Position numbers and translations under genes: made by a program. A stretch of 64,000 nt of DNA, taken from Haladaptatus pallidirubidus (lineage in GTDB: Archaea; Halobacteriota; Halobacteria; Halobacteriales; Haladaptataceae). The stretch covers positions 186,001 through 250,000 of the forward strand of contig NZ_CP085304.1 of NCBI RefSeq assembly GCF_020700235.1, written 5' to 3'. This document shows, piece by piece, positions 36,061 through 45,699 of this stretch (position 1 is its first letter; each line of letters starts with the position of its first letter). The notes beneath the pieces were generated by a model. That model worked only from the letters and a program-made list of their open reading frames with translations, did no database searches and was not told the DNA's origin.

Positions 36061-37791
36061 TCAATATGTGTAGCGTATGTCAACCCGTGTCGTTCCGTTC
36101 TTTCGTTTGGTCGCAGCCGTCGCTCCGGTCGGCGTCCGTGGAAGCATGAAGAATTTGGAGATGCGAACCGTCACTCGGCTGTCGCTGTCGTGTAACCGAA
36201 GCCACGATTCGACGGTGAATTTTTGAGCGTAGGAAAGGGAATGTACCTGCGGGAACGCCTGCCTGTGCGTGCGGACGTTTGCCGGCATTTTCGAGATCTG
36301 CACTGTGGCGTTGTTGGGAGCATCGACGCGCGCATCCTTGAGGGCAGTGAGCGTCGCTCGGTTCGTCTCACCCGAAGTGTGCCAACCGTCGTATTCGTGC
36401 ACGAGCGGCGAGGTCACCGACAGCGAGAGGACGAACACTGCCGCGATAACCGTTAACGCCACACTTGCATCTAGTTCTCGAGCGTCCAAGTCGATGGATC
36501 GAATCGCGGTCGTCAGCATGAGTGCGACGAGTCCCATTGCGGGAATGAGAAAGAAGTATCCGTTACGGACAGTGTACGCACCGCTTAGGAGGAACAGTGG
36601 GATGGGGGAGATGAACCAGATTGCAAAGAACGCAAACGGTTGCCAATCAGTACCCGCGAACCGCCGTTGACTGAATGCGAGGAGGGCAATGAGCGCTCCT
36701 ACAGCGAGACTTACGACGAATAGACCGCCGAGTGCCATCGGTTGAGGAGTATAGTAGTCAAGAACGATCTTGACGCCGAATCGGTTGAGGAGATTGGCGA
36801 CGAACGGGAGACTGCCGATGCCACCGGCGACGGTCGCGAGTGCGAGTGCGCCCATGTGATGGGGTCGTCTGATAGCAAGGCCGAACATGACGAGCGCGAA
36901 CACGCCGAGCAGCCCCCCGAGTATACGTAGCGGATCCAGCCCAACGACCCCGATCAGTGCGGAAATGATGTCCTGCGGATACGCAATCGACATGACGTAC
37001 TTTGTCACGATCTCGAAGACCGTGTCCAGCGTTAACGGACGGGTCTGGTCGTATCCCCCAAGTCCACCGAGGACGGCGACTCGGACGCCGACGTACGCGA
37101 CGGAAACGAGGATGAACGGAATGAGGTAGCGAAGAGCTGTCCAAACGGTGAGAACGATGTTCTGACTGGTTGAGTCCTCGACATCCAACTCGCCGAAGAC
37201 GACCCACATGAAGGCGAGTCCCAGAAATAGGATGGAGAGCTCCTTCGAGAGGAGCGCAAATGCGTATGCTGCGACGGACCCGACATGTAGCCATCGGGAA
37301 TCACGTTGGCGCCCGCGAACGAGCATGAAGAGTGCCGTCAGGAGGAAGACACTCATGAGTACGCTATCGCGACGTGAGGCGGCGGGAACGACCTCCGCTG
37401 TCAACGGATGCGCCGCCACTAACAGTCCAGCGAGAGAACCGGTTTCCAAGTCAGTGATCGCATTCACAACGAGAACGGAGAGAGCCACCGCGACGCTATG
37501 AAGGACGAGATTGGTGAGGTGGTAGCCGGTTGGGTCGAGCCCCCAAAGCGCGTAGTCGAGCGTGTACGAGAGACTCATGAGTGGCCGGTAGAACAGTGCG
37601 TTATTAGTGAATGAGGTTCCAGCCATCAGCGGTTGCGTGAAGATATCTATGACGCCGTTAATGGTAGCCGCACGGCTTGAGACCGTGAGCGCGAGGATAT
37701 CCGACGTCACGAACCAGTAACCGATCGTCTCGATATGCGCGAGGACGGCTATGAAAGCGACGCCAACCGAGATAGTCCATCGTTTCTTCAT
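36061..37791 (-). CDS. GT-C type membrane glycosyltransferase-like protein (PMT/TMTC-like)
   Basis: 576 aa with 10-12 hydrophobic segments. Near residues 65-100 it has FYRPLMSLSYTLDYALWGL and DPTGYHLTNLVLHSV, then AAHPLTAEVVPAASRRDSVL, the signature order of TMTC/PMT-related enzymes that transfer sugars from lipid-phosphate carriers outside the membrane. The final about 120 residues are a soluble extracellular domain. It heads a same-strand series with GtrA and a Dpm-like GT2, suggesting a lipid-linked sugar pathway for S-layer or other surface glycans. Activity not proven by motif. Confidence 0.85.
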   Translation of the reverse strand: MKKRWTISVGVAFIAVLAHIETIGYWFVTSDILALTVSSRAATINGVIDIFTQPLMAGTSFTNNALFYRPLMSLSYTLDYALWGLDPTGYHLTNLVLHSVAVALSVLVVNAITDLETGSLAGLLVAAHPLTAEVVPAASRRDSVLMSVFLLTALFMLVRGRQRDSRWLHVGSVAAYAFALLSKELSILFLGLAFMWVVFGELDVEDSTSQNIVLTVWTALRYLIPFILVSVAYVGVRVAVLGGLGGYDQTRPLTLDTVFEIVTKYVMSIAYPQDIISALIGVVGLDPLRILGGLLGVFALVMFGLAIRRPHHMGALALATVAGGIGSLPFVANLLNRFGVKIVLDYYTPQPMALGGLFVVSLAVGALIALLAFSQRRFAGTDWQPFAFFAIWFISPIPLFLLSGAYTVRNGYFFLIPAMGLVALMLTTAIRSIDLDARELDASVALTVIAAVFVLSLSVTSPLVHEYDGWHTSGETNRATLTALKDARVDAPNNATVQISKMPANVRTHRQAFPQVHSLSYAQKFTVESWLRLHDSDSRVTVRISKFFMLPRTPTGATAATKRKNGTTRVDIRYTY

Positions 37792-38022
37792 TCAGTGTAC
37801 CAATTGGGTTGAATCTTCTCGAATGATACTTCGGGTGTTCTCATGAAGTGTTGGCGTCACAAATTGGCTTGCGAGTCGGTGTCCGCCCGTCAAGATCTTT
37901 ACGGCGTGTTTTCGTTGAGTTTTGGGTTCCTCTTTTGATCCGCGTGAATGACCCATTTAATCCATATCTCTGTGCTCGAACCACTTGTGATATTCTATAT
38001 AGACAAGCTATATCTTCGGTTA

Positions 38023-38526
38023 CTAAGTGTCTTGAATCCGCCAAGTAAAGAGGGATTCAGAAATGTAGTTTATAATCATGCCGATCACAATGCCACACCC
38101 GTTCGCGATCAGCAACCAGAGGTCAATACCCATGAGAGAAAGGGTTACGTTGAAAACGCGATATACGGTCGTGAAAACGATCAGTTGTACAGCAACACCG
38201 CCGGTACGCACGATATGGGACTTACCCAGCCGGTGAAAGAGAGCGCTAGTACCCGCTGCACCCTCGTCCCCGAACGTCCAATGCTCATTTAGTAAGAACA
38301 TCACAACAATTGCAGTCTCAATGCTCACAATTTTCGCGACTATGAGGGAAGAGTCTGAAATCTTGAGAGTAGCGGCGAGTGCTGCTGCGATGCCCGTTTC
38401 CGAGAGAAGCAGTAAAACGATATTATCACAGACAGTTCCGACAGCCCCGACAGAGAGGAACTGCCCAAAATGGACGATTGAAATGACGGCTTCGATATGC
38501 TCGGAGAAGCGAGAGCGGCGACTCAT
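38023..38526 (-). CDS. GtrA family membrane protein
   Basis: 167 aa with four hydrophobic segments (FLSVGAVGTVCDNIVLLLL, SLIVAKIVSIETAIVVMFLL, VRTGGVAVQLIVFTTVY, LLIANGCGIVIGMIINYI), the GtrA/DPMS_TM architecture associated with flipping polyprenyl-phosphate sugars. The NEHWTFGD element between helices 2 and 3 is characteristic. Located 125 bases downstream of the glycosyltransferase at 38652 on the same strand, which would supply its lipid-linked substrate. Confidence 0.85.
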   Translation of the reverse strand: MSRRSRFSEHIEAVISIVHFGQFLSVGAVGTVCDNIVLLLLSETGIAAALAATLKISDSSLIVAKIVSIETAIVVMFLLNEHWTFGDEGAAGTSALFHRLGKSHIVRTGGVAVQLIVFTTVYRVFNVTLSLMGIDLWLLIANGCGIVIGMIINYISESLFTWRIQDT

Positions 38527-38651
38527 TTGCTATTCATCCATGGAATACGCCAGTGATGTATGGAGGTGTAACCCTTTGCGGTTGTAACGATAGCTCTTAA
38601 ATCGAATCATACTATATTCAGTTAGATGATTTCGTATCGATATCTACATAT

Positions 38652-39425
38652 TCACATTCTTTTTTTGGTGGCTTCTGCCGATTTGACTGACCCATCCAGT
38701 GGCAGTCTGTACTGCCAGAAAAGTTGGGCGAGACGCTTAGCGAACAATGGTCCTTCACGCCCGATTTGGAAATTACTTTCTCCTACGTCTCTCCCATTGA
38801 AGGAAACAGGCACTTCAGTGTACGTTTGAGCCTCCATATGAGCGCGGATAGGGAGTTCAACCGTAATATCAAAGCTTTCTGATTTAAGGGAATTCACACC
38901 TATGTTCTCTATAATATTCGAATGGTAGGCGCTGAATATATTTGTAATATCATTTGTTTCAACCCCAAATGCAATTTTGGTTGTGTGATTGAACGCCCTA
39001 TTCAGCAGCAATTTTATGGGGGGATAATCGTTGACTGAACTAGCCTGTGCGAACCGTGATCCATAAGCGATATCGTTGCCAGCTTCGATCGCTTCGGCGA
39101 GACGAAGCGCATCCTGTGGATCATCTGAAAAGTCACACATCAGTGGAATGAGTATATCGCCGGTTGCAGCGTCTAATCCTGCTTTTATTGCGTTGCCGAA
39201 GCCGGGATTTTCATTTCTATGAACCGACGTTATGGTGGGATTTTTATTCGACAAATCGGCAGCGAGCGACGGTGTGTTGCTCGGATCGTCATCGTTGACG
39301 ACGATAATCAGTTCGAAGTTACGTGATGAATCGTTGTTTTCAAAGACATCTGTTACTCTGGAGACTAATCTTTGGACGTTACCTTCTTCTTTGAAAGCAG
39401 GGGTGATGAGGCTTATTTTCATCAT
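38652..39425 (-). CDS. Glycosyltransferase family 2, dolichol-phosphate mannosyltransferase-like
   Basis: 257 aa GT-A enzyme. Seen: ISLITPAFKEEGNVQRLV at the N-terminus, FELIIVVNDDDPSNT, NPGFGNAIKAGLDAATGDI and the metal-binding MCDFSDDP (residues about 98-105) in place of the usual D-x-D/DADLQ-type motif. It likely makes a polyprenyl/dolichol-phosphate sugar at the membrane, used by the GtrA and GT-C neighbours. Adjacent ATGs at 39425 and 39422 are both possible starts. Donor sugar unknown. Confidence 0.85.
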   Translation of the reverse strand: MMKISLITPAFKEEGNVQRLVSRVTDVFENNDSSRNFELIIVVNDDDPSNTPSLAADLSNKNPTITSVHRNENPGFGNAIKAGLDAATGDILIPLMCDFSDDPQDALRLAEAIEAGNDIAYGSRFAQASSVNDYPPIKLLLNRAFNHTTKIAFGVETNDITNIFSAYHSNIIENIGVNSLKSESFDITVELPIRAHMEAQTYTEVPVSFNGRDVGESNFQIGREGPLFAKRLAQLFWQYRLPLDGSVKSAEATKKRM

Positions 39426-39819
39426 GTTAACAGTTATTCCAATAATATCTGTCTAATGATCATGGTATTTTGAACAGTAGTAATCGGATCACTGGACTAC
39501 CGTTCCAGTCATTTCTACTCTTAGCATATAGCGGCTTGTCACTTATACGTTCTCGCCGAAAATGCAAAGTGGGCCTCGGTACGGAGAACGTGTGAGGCAA
39601 TAATGGCACGGAAACCGCTTGGACGTATCTGTCATACCTTCAAGCCACGTTCATTGATTGAATAACCGATTACGAGTGGCGATCACTGCCAGCCATATCT
39701 ATTGAGGGCGAAGACGAAACGGTACGAGACTACGTATTCTATGCGTGGCGGTAGCGTCCGTAGACACGGTGATTCTGAGGAATTCGTTTCAGGACCAATT
39801 ATCTTTTTTGCCCAAGTGA
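39426..39819. other. Intergenic region between divergent glycan operons
   Basis: About 390 bases between the divergent GT2 and gmd genes. Short open frames are not protein-like. Promoters for both directions are expected here. Confidence 0.4.
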
Positions 39820-39827
39820 TTTTATGG
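39820..39827 (+). promoter_or_regulatory. TATA-like box of the gmd operon
   Basis: TTTTATGG centred about 27 bases before the ATG at 39850, the spacing of a leaderless haloarchaeal transcript. Confidence 0.4.
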
Positions 39828-39849
39828 CATCCCAACGACGTAGAGCGTG

Positions 39850-40818
39850 ATGGGCAACCGAGCGTTGATTACAGGGATAACAGGACAGGATGGTAGCTAT
39901 TTGGCAGAACATCTTTTGAACGAAAACTACGAAGTATACGGTTTAGCACGTTGGACTAGCACGTCAAACGAAGATCGAATAGAACATGTTTCCGACAATA
40001 TTCATATAATTACGGGTGATTTGACGGATCAGACATCGCTTGACCGTGCAATTGAGACGGCAGATCCGGACGAAGTATATCACCTTGGCGCGCTTTCATT
40101 TGTCCCGGAAAGTTTTACGCAACCAATCACCACCGCGGACGTCACCGGATTAGGGACGACTCGGATGCTTGAGGCAATACGAAGATATAACCCAGATATT
40201 AGATTTTATCAAGCTGGAACGAGCGAAATGTTCGGCAACGCGCCAGATGAACGTCAATCGATCGACACTCGCTTTTATCCACGAAGTCCGTATGGCGTTT
40301 CGAAACTTTATGCCTATTGGATGACAATAAATTACCGAGAGGCGCACGATATGTATGCAACTAATGGAATCCTATTTAATCATGAATCACCACGACGAGG
40401 CAAACAATTCGTTACTCGTAAAATAACGCGAGCTGCCGCCCGAATTGCTCTCGATAAGCAGGACGAACTCCGTCTAGGGAATCTCGATGCCAAACGTGAT
40501 TGGGGGCATGCCCGCGATTATGTCAAAGCGATGCACTTAATGCTTCAGCAGGACGACCCGGACGATTATGTGGTTGGTACAGGCGAACACCATACCGTAC
40601 GCGAATGCGCCCGGATTGCGTTCGACGAAGTGGGACTTGACTGGCAAGAATTTGTCACAATCGACGAAAAATATTTCCGGGCGACTGAAGTGGATGCACT
40701 CAAGGCAGACCCGTCTCGTGCAAAACAAAAGCTAAAGTGGGAACCGAAAATCTCGTTCGAAGAAATGATTCGAGAGATGGTACAGAAAGACCTCGCAGAT
40801 TTACAGTCCAATGAGTGA
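39850..40818 (+). CDS. gmd: GDP-mannose 4,6-dehydratase
   Basis: SDR-type nucleotide-sugar dehydratase, 322 aa, converting GDP-D-mannose to GDP-4-keto-6-deoxy-D-mannose. Seen: ALITGITGQDGSYLAEHLL (residues 5-23) with the Gmd-type GxxGxxG, YHLGALSFVPESF, GTSEMFGN, the YxxxK pair in SPYGVSKLYAYW, FNHESPRRGKQFVTRKITRA, and GNLDAKRDWGHARDYVKAM, all diagnostic of Gmd. It overlaps the next gene by 8 bases and heads a three-gene operon. Confidence 0.92.
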   Translation: MGNRALITGITGQDGSYLAEHLLNENYEVYGLARWTSTSNEDRIEHVSDNIHIITGDLTDQTSLDRAIETADPDEVYHLGALSFVPESFTQPITTADVTGLGTTRMLEAIRRYNPDIRFYQAGTSEMFGNAPDERQSIDTRFYPRSPYGVSKLYAYWMTINYREAHDMYATNGILFNHESPRRGKQFVTRKITRAAARIALDKQDELRLGNLDAKRDWGHARDYVKAMHLMLQQDDPDDYVVGTGEHHTVRECARIAFDEVGLDWQEFVTIDEKYFRATEVDALKADPSRAKQKLKWEPKISFEEMIREMVQKDLADLQSNE

Positions 40819-41725
40819 TTCCGTTCTCGTTACCGGTGGATCGGGGTTTATCGGGCGCCACGTACTAAAAGAGCTAGAGAGTGCGGGATACTCAATCACA
40901 GCATTGACCCACTCTTCGTCGCTTCCCGACTACCCGGAAATTACAACGGCTGAAACCGTTAGCGGTGATATAACCCGGCTCGAGACACTGCCTGCGTTCG
41001 ACTCCTACGACATAGTCGTCCATCTTGCGGGAATCGTTTCAGTCGATGAATCTCTCAGAAATCCCAAGCAGACATACGATGTCAATACGACCGGAACGGT
41101 GAACATCTTTGAGCGCTCGCGCGAAGGAAACGTCGACGTGGTCGTGTACATAAGTAGTGCAGCAGTCTACGGTATCCCCGAACAGCTGCCGATTTCCGAA
41201 ACACATCCAGTTGATGCGCTCCATCCCTATGCGGCAAGCAAGCTCATGGGTGAACAAATCGCTAAAGCGACGTCCAATGCGTACGAGCTTGACATTTCTG
41301 TCATACGTCCGTTCACAACGTATGGTGCTGGGCAACAATCAGACAACCTGATACCAGAGGTCATCTCGCAACTCCAGGAGGGTGTAAGTGTGCTTGAGCT
41401 TGGAAATCTTTCGCCGACGAGAGATTTTGTTCACGTACGAGATGTTGCATCAGCAATTCGAACCATCATCGATAGTAATCAAGCGACTATGGACGTGTAC
41501 AATGTGGGTAGTGAGCAGGAGGTAACAGTACGGAAAGTTGTCGAATACATTCAGGAACTGATGGACAGTGACGCTGAGGTTAAATCGAGCGATAAACGTG
41601 ATAAAAAAGTCGAAATTCCACGGATGGTTTCGGATTGCTCACGACTCAAGAACTTGGGTTGGCAGCCGACGGTTAATCTCGAATCAGGATTAAAGCAAAC
41701 GATCAAACAAGTGCATTATGAGTAA
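40811..41725 (+). CDS. NAD-dependent epimerase/reductase of the GDP-sugar operon
   Basis: Extended SDR, 304 aa: VTGGSGFIGRHVL (residues 7-19), HLAGIVSVDES, ISSAAVYG, YxxxK in YAASKLMGE, RPFTTYGAGQ and DFVHVRDVASAI. In this operon it probably acts on the Gmd product or on the 3-deoxy product of the next enzyme, as a 4-reductase or 3,5-epimerase/4-reductase; sequence alone does not decide. Overlaps both neighbours by 8 bases (40811-40818 and 41718-41725). Confidence 0.85.
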   Translation: MSDSVLVTGGSGFIGRHVLKELESAGYSITALTHSSSLPDYPEITTAETVSGDITRLETLPAFDSYDIVVHLAGIVSVDESLRNPKQTYDVNTTGTVNIFERSREGNVDVVVYISSAAVYGIPEQLPISETHPVDALHPYAASKLMGEQIAKATSNAYELDISVIRPFTTYGAGQQSDNLIPEVISQLQEGVSVLELGNLSPTRDFVHVRDVASAIRTIIDSNQATMDVYNVGSEQEVTVRKVVEYIQELMDSDAEVKSSDKRDKKVEIPRMVSDCSRLKNLGWQPTVNLESGLKQTIKQVHYE

Positions 41726-42980
41726 CTTAGACGAACGATTAGAGCGAATTCGAACGGAAGTCGAAAATCACTTTCAACAGCAACAAGAGGAATTTACACC
41801 GGGTCAAACACCAATTCGATTAAGCCGCCCCACATTTGGCAGCGAAGAGGTCGTAGAGGCCATCGAATCGCTCCTTTCGACATGGGTTACGATGGGAGAT
41901 AAGGTTGAGCAGTTTGAACGTGAGTGGGCCGATTACGTCGGTGTAAATCATGCTACGATGGTTAATTCTGGATCTTCAGCTAACCTTTTGGCGATGAAAG
42001 CACTTGCGCAAGATCACATCGACTCGGATGACGAGATTATCGTCCCAGCGGTTTCATGGTCGACTAGCCTGTTTCCTATCCTCGATATCGGCGCAAAACC
42101 GGTGTTGGTCGACGTCGACCCGGAAACATACACAATCGATGTAGAGAGCCTGAACGAGGCAATAACCGAAAAAACAGCGGGTATTGTTCCGGTCCACCTG
42201 CTCGGCAATCCCTGTGAGATGAACCCTATACTCGAACTGGTCGACGATCACGACCTAGCGATCATGGAGGACTGTTGTGAGGCTCACGGGGCCGAGTACC
42301 GAGGGCAAAAAGTTGGTACGTTTGGTGATATGGGGACGTTTAGTTTCTTTTTCTCACATCATATCTCGACAATTGAAGGTGGGATGATCGTAACGAACCA
42401 GCCTGAATACCGAGACAGAACGCGAATGGCTCGTGCTCACGGGTGGGTTCGGGACATCGAAGATCAGTCGTTCTCGGCAGAACACTCTGAAATCGACGAG
42501 CGATTCCTGTTTGCGGCGCAGGGCTATAATCTCCGCCCGACGGAAATCCAAGGTGCATTCGGCATCCATCAACTCGAAAAACTAGAACCGTTCGTCGAAA
42601 AGCGCCGCGAAAACGCGTCGTACCTAAACGAACAACTAGAACAGCATGATAGGTACTTCGACCTGCTCAACGAACGAAATGGGACACGTTGTTCCTGGTT
42701 TGCTTATCCGCTGCTCATCAAAGAGCCCGCCCCATTCAGTCGGAACGATCTTCAGGACTATCTCGAAGATAACCTCATCGAAACCCGACCTATCCTTGCA
42801 GGTGACCTAACTCGCCAACCTGTGATGAACCAAATTCCTCACCGAATTCATGGTGACCTAGCAGGGTCTCGTCATCTCCACTTTGATGGGCTCTTCATCG
42901 GCAACCATCACGCACTGGATCAACAGAGATTGAACTATATTGTCGAGACGATTACAACCTTCGTTGAAAATACTACATGA
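41718..42980 (+). CDS. DegT/DnrJ/EryC1-type sugar 3-dehydratase (His in place of PLP Lys)
   Basis: PLP-dependent aspartate-aminotransferase fold, 420 aa. The usual lysine of the SF-x(3)-K-x(5)-GG box is replaced by histidine: TFSFFFSHHISTIEGG, with His214 at the Lys position. In known members (ColD, and E1/RfbH of ascarylose-type pathways) this change turns an aminotransferase into a 3-dehydratase making 3,6-dideoxy sugars. The protein lacks the Cys cluster of E1, so it is closer to ColD. With gmd two genes upstream, the substrate is inferred to be GDP-4-keto-6-deoxymannose and the product a GDP-colitose-like precursor. Confidence 0.85.
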   Translation: MSNLDERLERIRTEVENHFQQQQEEFTPGQTPIRLSRPTFGSEEVVEAIESLLSTWVTMGDKVEQFEREWADYVGVNHATMVNSGSSANLLAMKALAQDHIDSDDEIIVPAVSWSTSLFPILDIGAKPVLVDVDPETYTIDVESLNEAITEKTAGIVPVHLLGNPCEMNPILELVDDHDLAIMEDCCEAHGAEYRGQKVGTFGDMGTFSFFFSHHISTIEGGMIVTNQPEYRDRTRMARAHGWVRDIEDQSFSAEHSEIDERFLFAAQGYNLRPTEIQGAFGIHQLEKLEPFVEKRRENASYLNEQLEQHDRYFDLLNERNGTRCSWFAYPLLIKEPAPFSRNDLQDYLEDNLIETRPILAGDLTRQPVMNQIPHRIHGDLAGSRHLHFDGLFIGNHHALDQQRLNYIVETITTFVENTT

Positions 42981-43376
42981 CACTGTCAAGGCAATCTCCT
43001 TTCTCAAATTGCAGCTTTCGTCGATTACTACAGGATAACAATAAAATAAAAATATAGACCAGTCGATATTAGTGATCTGAGTCGTCGGCAGATACTTGCA
43101 TTGCTTGAATTACCTAATCAGATTCAAGAATGACTACTGGAACCGCGCCAACAAGCTGACGGGCAGTGGTCATTTTACCAACCCTTGTTGCCCTATTCAG
43201 GGTCGCCTCAACGGTTGGTGCTTATCAGGCCGGGAATCAAAGTGGTAGCACCATTACGGAGGGCGGTAATATCTCAATCGGACGCCAATACCTTCTCCAA
43301 TCTCTCAAACTTAATAGTCCTTTTTCAACTATTCCGCCACTGGTCTTTTGTAGTATTATCCCGTCTGGGCGCTTGT
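42981..43376. other. Intergenic region
   Basis: No intact gene seen. On the minus strand around 43078-43180 a short frame (MTTARQLVGAVPVVILESD, stop, VIQAMQVSADDSDH) may be a scrap of a broken gene. Confidence 0.35.
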
Positions 43377-43544
43377 ATGGCTGATTTGATTGTCAAAGCG
43401 GCAGTGAAAGAACAGCTTGAAGGACAGAATGTGGCGAGTGACTTCTATGATGCACTCGATGACGAAGTCGCTTCAGTCCTCGACAATGCCGCCCGCCGGG
43501 CTGAAGAAAACGATCGCAAAACCGTCCAACCGCGCGATTTGTAA
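43377..43544 (+). CDS. DUF1931 histone-fold-like small protein
   Basis: 55 aa: MADLIVKAAVKEQLEGQNVA, DFYDALDDEVASVLDNAARR, AEENDRKTVQPRDL. This is the conserved haloarchaeal DUF1931 family, which has a histone-like helix-strand-helix fold and may bind DNA or act as a chaperone-like dimer. ATG 43377 is chosen; the longer upstream frame is not protein-like. Monocistronic. Confidence 0.85.
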   Translation: MADLIVKAAVKEQLEGQNVASDFYDALDDEVASVLDNAARRAEENDRKTVQPRDL

Positions 43545-43682
43545 CGGTTCACCGCTTCACTGTAGCATCAACCTGTTTTTGTCGCTACACAGAACTCTGT
43601 TCTCTAGGGACTGACCGCTACTCTGGTCGAATCCAAATCATCCGACGAGCCTCGGGCTTCTTCTTGCGAATCTTGTTGCTTA

Positions 43683-43949
43683 CTACGAACTTGCGGACAC
43701 TCGCTGAAGAATATGACTGAGAATGTCCATTCGCTTGCGATCATAGTGGGTGAGGTCGTAGCGGTTGCTATTATTGCGTTCACTGAATACCTCTATGATC
43801 TCAAACTGCACGAGTAACGCTAGCAGATTCCCCAGCATTTGCGGTGTCAGGCTGGAATCGGGAAGATTTTCACTCAGTTGTTTGGTAGAGGGATAGTTCC
43901 GCGAGCAGACTTCGAGCGCTTCTCGGACACTCTCGTGGTACGCTTTCAA
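43683..43949 (-). pseudogene. 5'-truncated winged-helix-like protein
   Basis: The frame continues protein-like upstream of its ATG (SLQETSPAKYGLLKAYHESV) to about 43985, where it loses any start, so the N-terminus has been removed. The remaining text (YPSTKQLSENLPDSSLTPQM, LGNLLALLVQFEIIEVFSER, YDLTHYDRKRMDILSHILQR) fits a winged-helix regulator C-terminus. An 88-aa product from the internal ATG is possible. It meets a truncated YihY gene head-to-head. Confidence 0.5.
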
Positions 43950-43987
43950 AAGGCCGTACTTCGCAGGCGACGTTTCCTGCAGGCTCT

Positions 43988-44581
43988 GTGCTTGCCTTCT
44001 TTTCTGCGGTTCCCTTCATCGAACTCCTCAACCCAATTGTGTTGGTTGTAGCACTCGTCATTTCATTTTTCCCGATGTATTATCTCTTTCCTAGTGTCGA
44101 AACCACTCCACGTGGGGTTCTTCCTGGGACAGTATTTGCGGCAGTGGGATGGACAGCACTCCAGGGCCTGTTTCAAATCTATGTGCAAGTGGTTGGCTCA
44201 AGTGCCTCGGGTGTGCTTGGTGCAGTACTTCTTTTGGTCACGTGGCTCTATTTCAGTGGGTTGGTATTGCTCATTGGGGCAGTGCTGAATGCCGTCCTTT
44301 CACACCGAACGGAAACAGCAGATAAACAGGAAGAAACACGACAGCGGTCACTAACCTACGATGAAGCTGCTCGGTATTTTCGCCGCTTTCGCCAACGAGT
44401 GTTCGGACGCTATGAGCGAATGGAAGCGATAGAAGTGCCAACTGAAGAGTCTTTCTTGAATTCGATTACGGATCGACCTGCTACAGTCGAGCTGATTGAG
44501 GAAGTCTTGAAAACGGACGATGGCAAGCAATACGAAATTCAAGTGCGGTGGAACGAAGGCAGCGACGAGAATGGAGAATAA
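43988..44581 (+). pseudogene. YihY/BrkB family membrane protein, N-terminally truncated
   Basis: 197 aa from a GTG codon, holding the second half of the YihY (virulence factor BrkB) family: SFFPMYYLFPSVETTPRGVL, PGTVFAAVGWTALQGLFQIY, VLGAVLLLVTWLYFSGLVLL, IGAVLNAVLSH. The first three membrane segments of the usual about 270-400 residue protein are missing, and upstream sequence belongs to an oppositely oriented gene. It may be inactive. The MscS gene follows 21 bases later. Confidence 0.65.
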
Positions 44582-44602
44582 TGTGGGCAAAGCGTTCATT
44601 AG

Positions 44603-45508
44603 ATGGCTCTTCGATTTTCGATTCGAATTATGGTACTGAATTTTGTCCTGGAGAATGGTTCGATGATTCCACTGCAGGCAAGTAACACACTCTCAACTTC
44701 GTCAATCGTCAGCAATTATGTCATTCCCGCTGCACTGTTCCTCGTAACACTCGTTGTCGTGTACTTGATCGGGCGGAGCGTCCTCATTCCATTGATTAGC
44801 CGAGTGCTAAAAGAGCAAGGACATGACCCAGCTGTTCGGAGCCTCGCCGAGAATGTGGCTGGGGTTCTCGTTTGGGTCCTTGCCATTGCCCTTGCGTTTA
44901 CGGTCGCCGGCTTTGGTGGTGTCATTGCCGCATTTGGTGTGTTTGCTGGTGCTATCGTTCTCGCTATCGGCTTTGCCGCACAGGAATTGCTTGGCAATTT
45001 TGTTGCTGGAATCTTTCTCCTCAAAGACAGGCCATTCACGATTGGGGATTGGATCGAATGGAGTGACGGCGAGGGAAAGGTCGAGGATATCGACCTACGT
45101 GTGACTCGAGTGCGAACGTTCGATAATGAGCGAATTACGGTTCCAAATGGTGATTTGGCGAATGATGCGGTGAAGAATCCGGTTGCCTATGATAAGCTTC
45201 GGCAAAAATTCGTCTTTGGAATCGGCTACGATGACGATATTGACCATGCAAAGGCTGTGATTCTCGACGAGGCACGACAGCACGATGAAATTCTTGCAGA
45301 CCCAGCACCCGATATTCGGGTGACCGAACTCGCTGATTCGTATGTCGGCCTACAAACTCGGTTCTGGATTGGTGAACCGGGACGAGGAGACTTTACGCGA
45401 ATTCGGTCAGAATTAGTGCAGGCAGTGAAAGAGCGGCTTGATGCCGAGGCAATCGATATGCCGTATCCAGTCCGAACGCTCGAAGGATCGGTTGAGATCT
45501 CGGAGTAA
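44603..45508 (+). CDS. Mechanosensitive ion channel, MscS family
   Basis: 301 aa. Three N-terminal hydrophobic segments end in the pore helix rich in Gly and Ala (GVIAAFGVFAGAIVLAIGFA, then AQELLGNFVAGIFLL), followed by the beta domain (DRPFTIGDWIEW, VEDIDLRVTRVRTFDNERIT, VPNGDLAND) and the alpha/beta vestibule. It releases solutes on osmotic downshock. ATG 44603 gives the longest product; internal ATGs at 44630 or 44663 are also sensible as the first membrane helix starts near residue 38. It lies close behind the YihY remnant, suggesting an ancestral operon. Confidence 0.88.
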   Translation: MALRFSIRIMVLNFVLENGSMIPLQASNTLSTSSIVSNYVIPAALFLVTLVVVYLIGRSVLIPLISRVLKEQGHDPAVRSLAENVAGVLVWVLAIALAFTVAGFGGVIAAFGVFAGAIVLAIGFAAQELLGNFVAGIFLLKDRPFTIGDWIEWSDGEGKVEDIDLRVTRVRTFDNERITVPNGDLANDAVKNPVAYDKLRQKFVFGIGYDDDIDHAKAVILDEARQHDEILADPAPDIRVTELADSYVGLQTRFWIGEPGRGDFTRIRSELVQAVKERLDAEAIDMPYPVRTLEGSVEISE

Positions 45509-45699
45509 CTTGATACGACCTGACATCATTCTTCTAACAAAGAGCCTATTTTACTAGTTTTCGCCGATACATGATCGAAAATATCGATGACGAATTCATA
45601 GAGATATCCTAAAACAAATCACTACGTCCGGCAGCAATCACATTTGGAGCACAGGAAGACGATAGCAACTATCAAATGGTGAAATTACACTTCGTTTCG

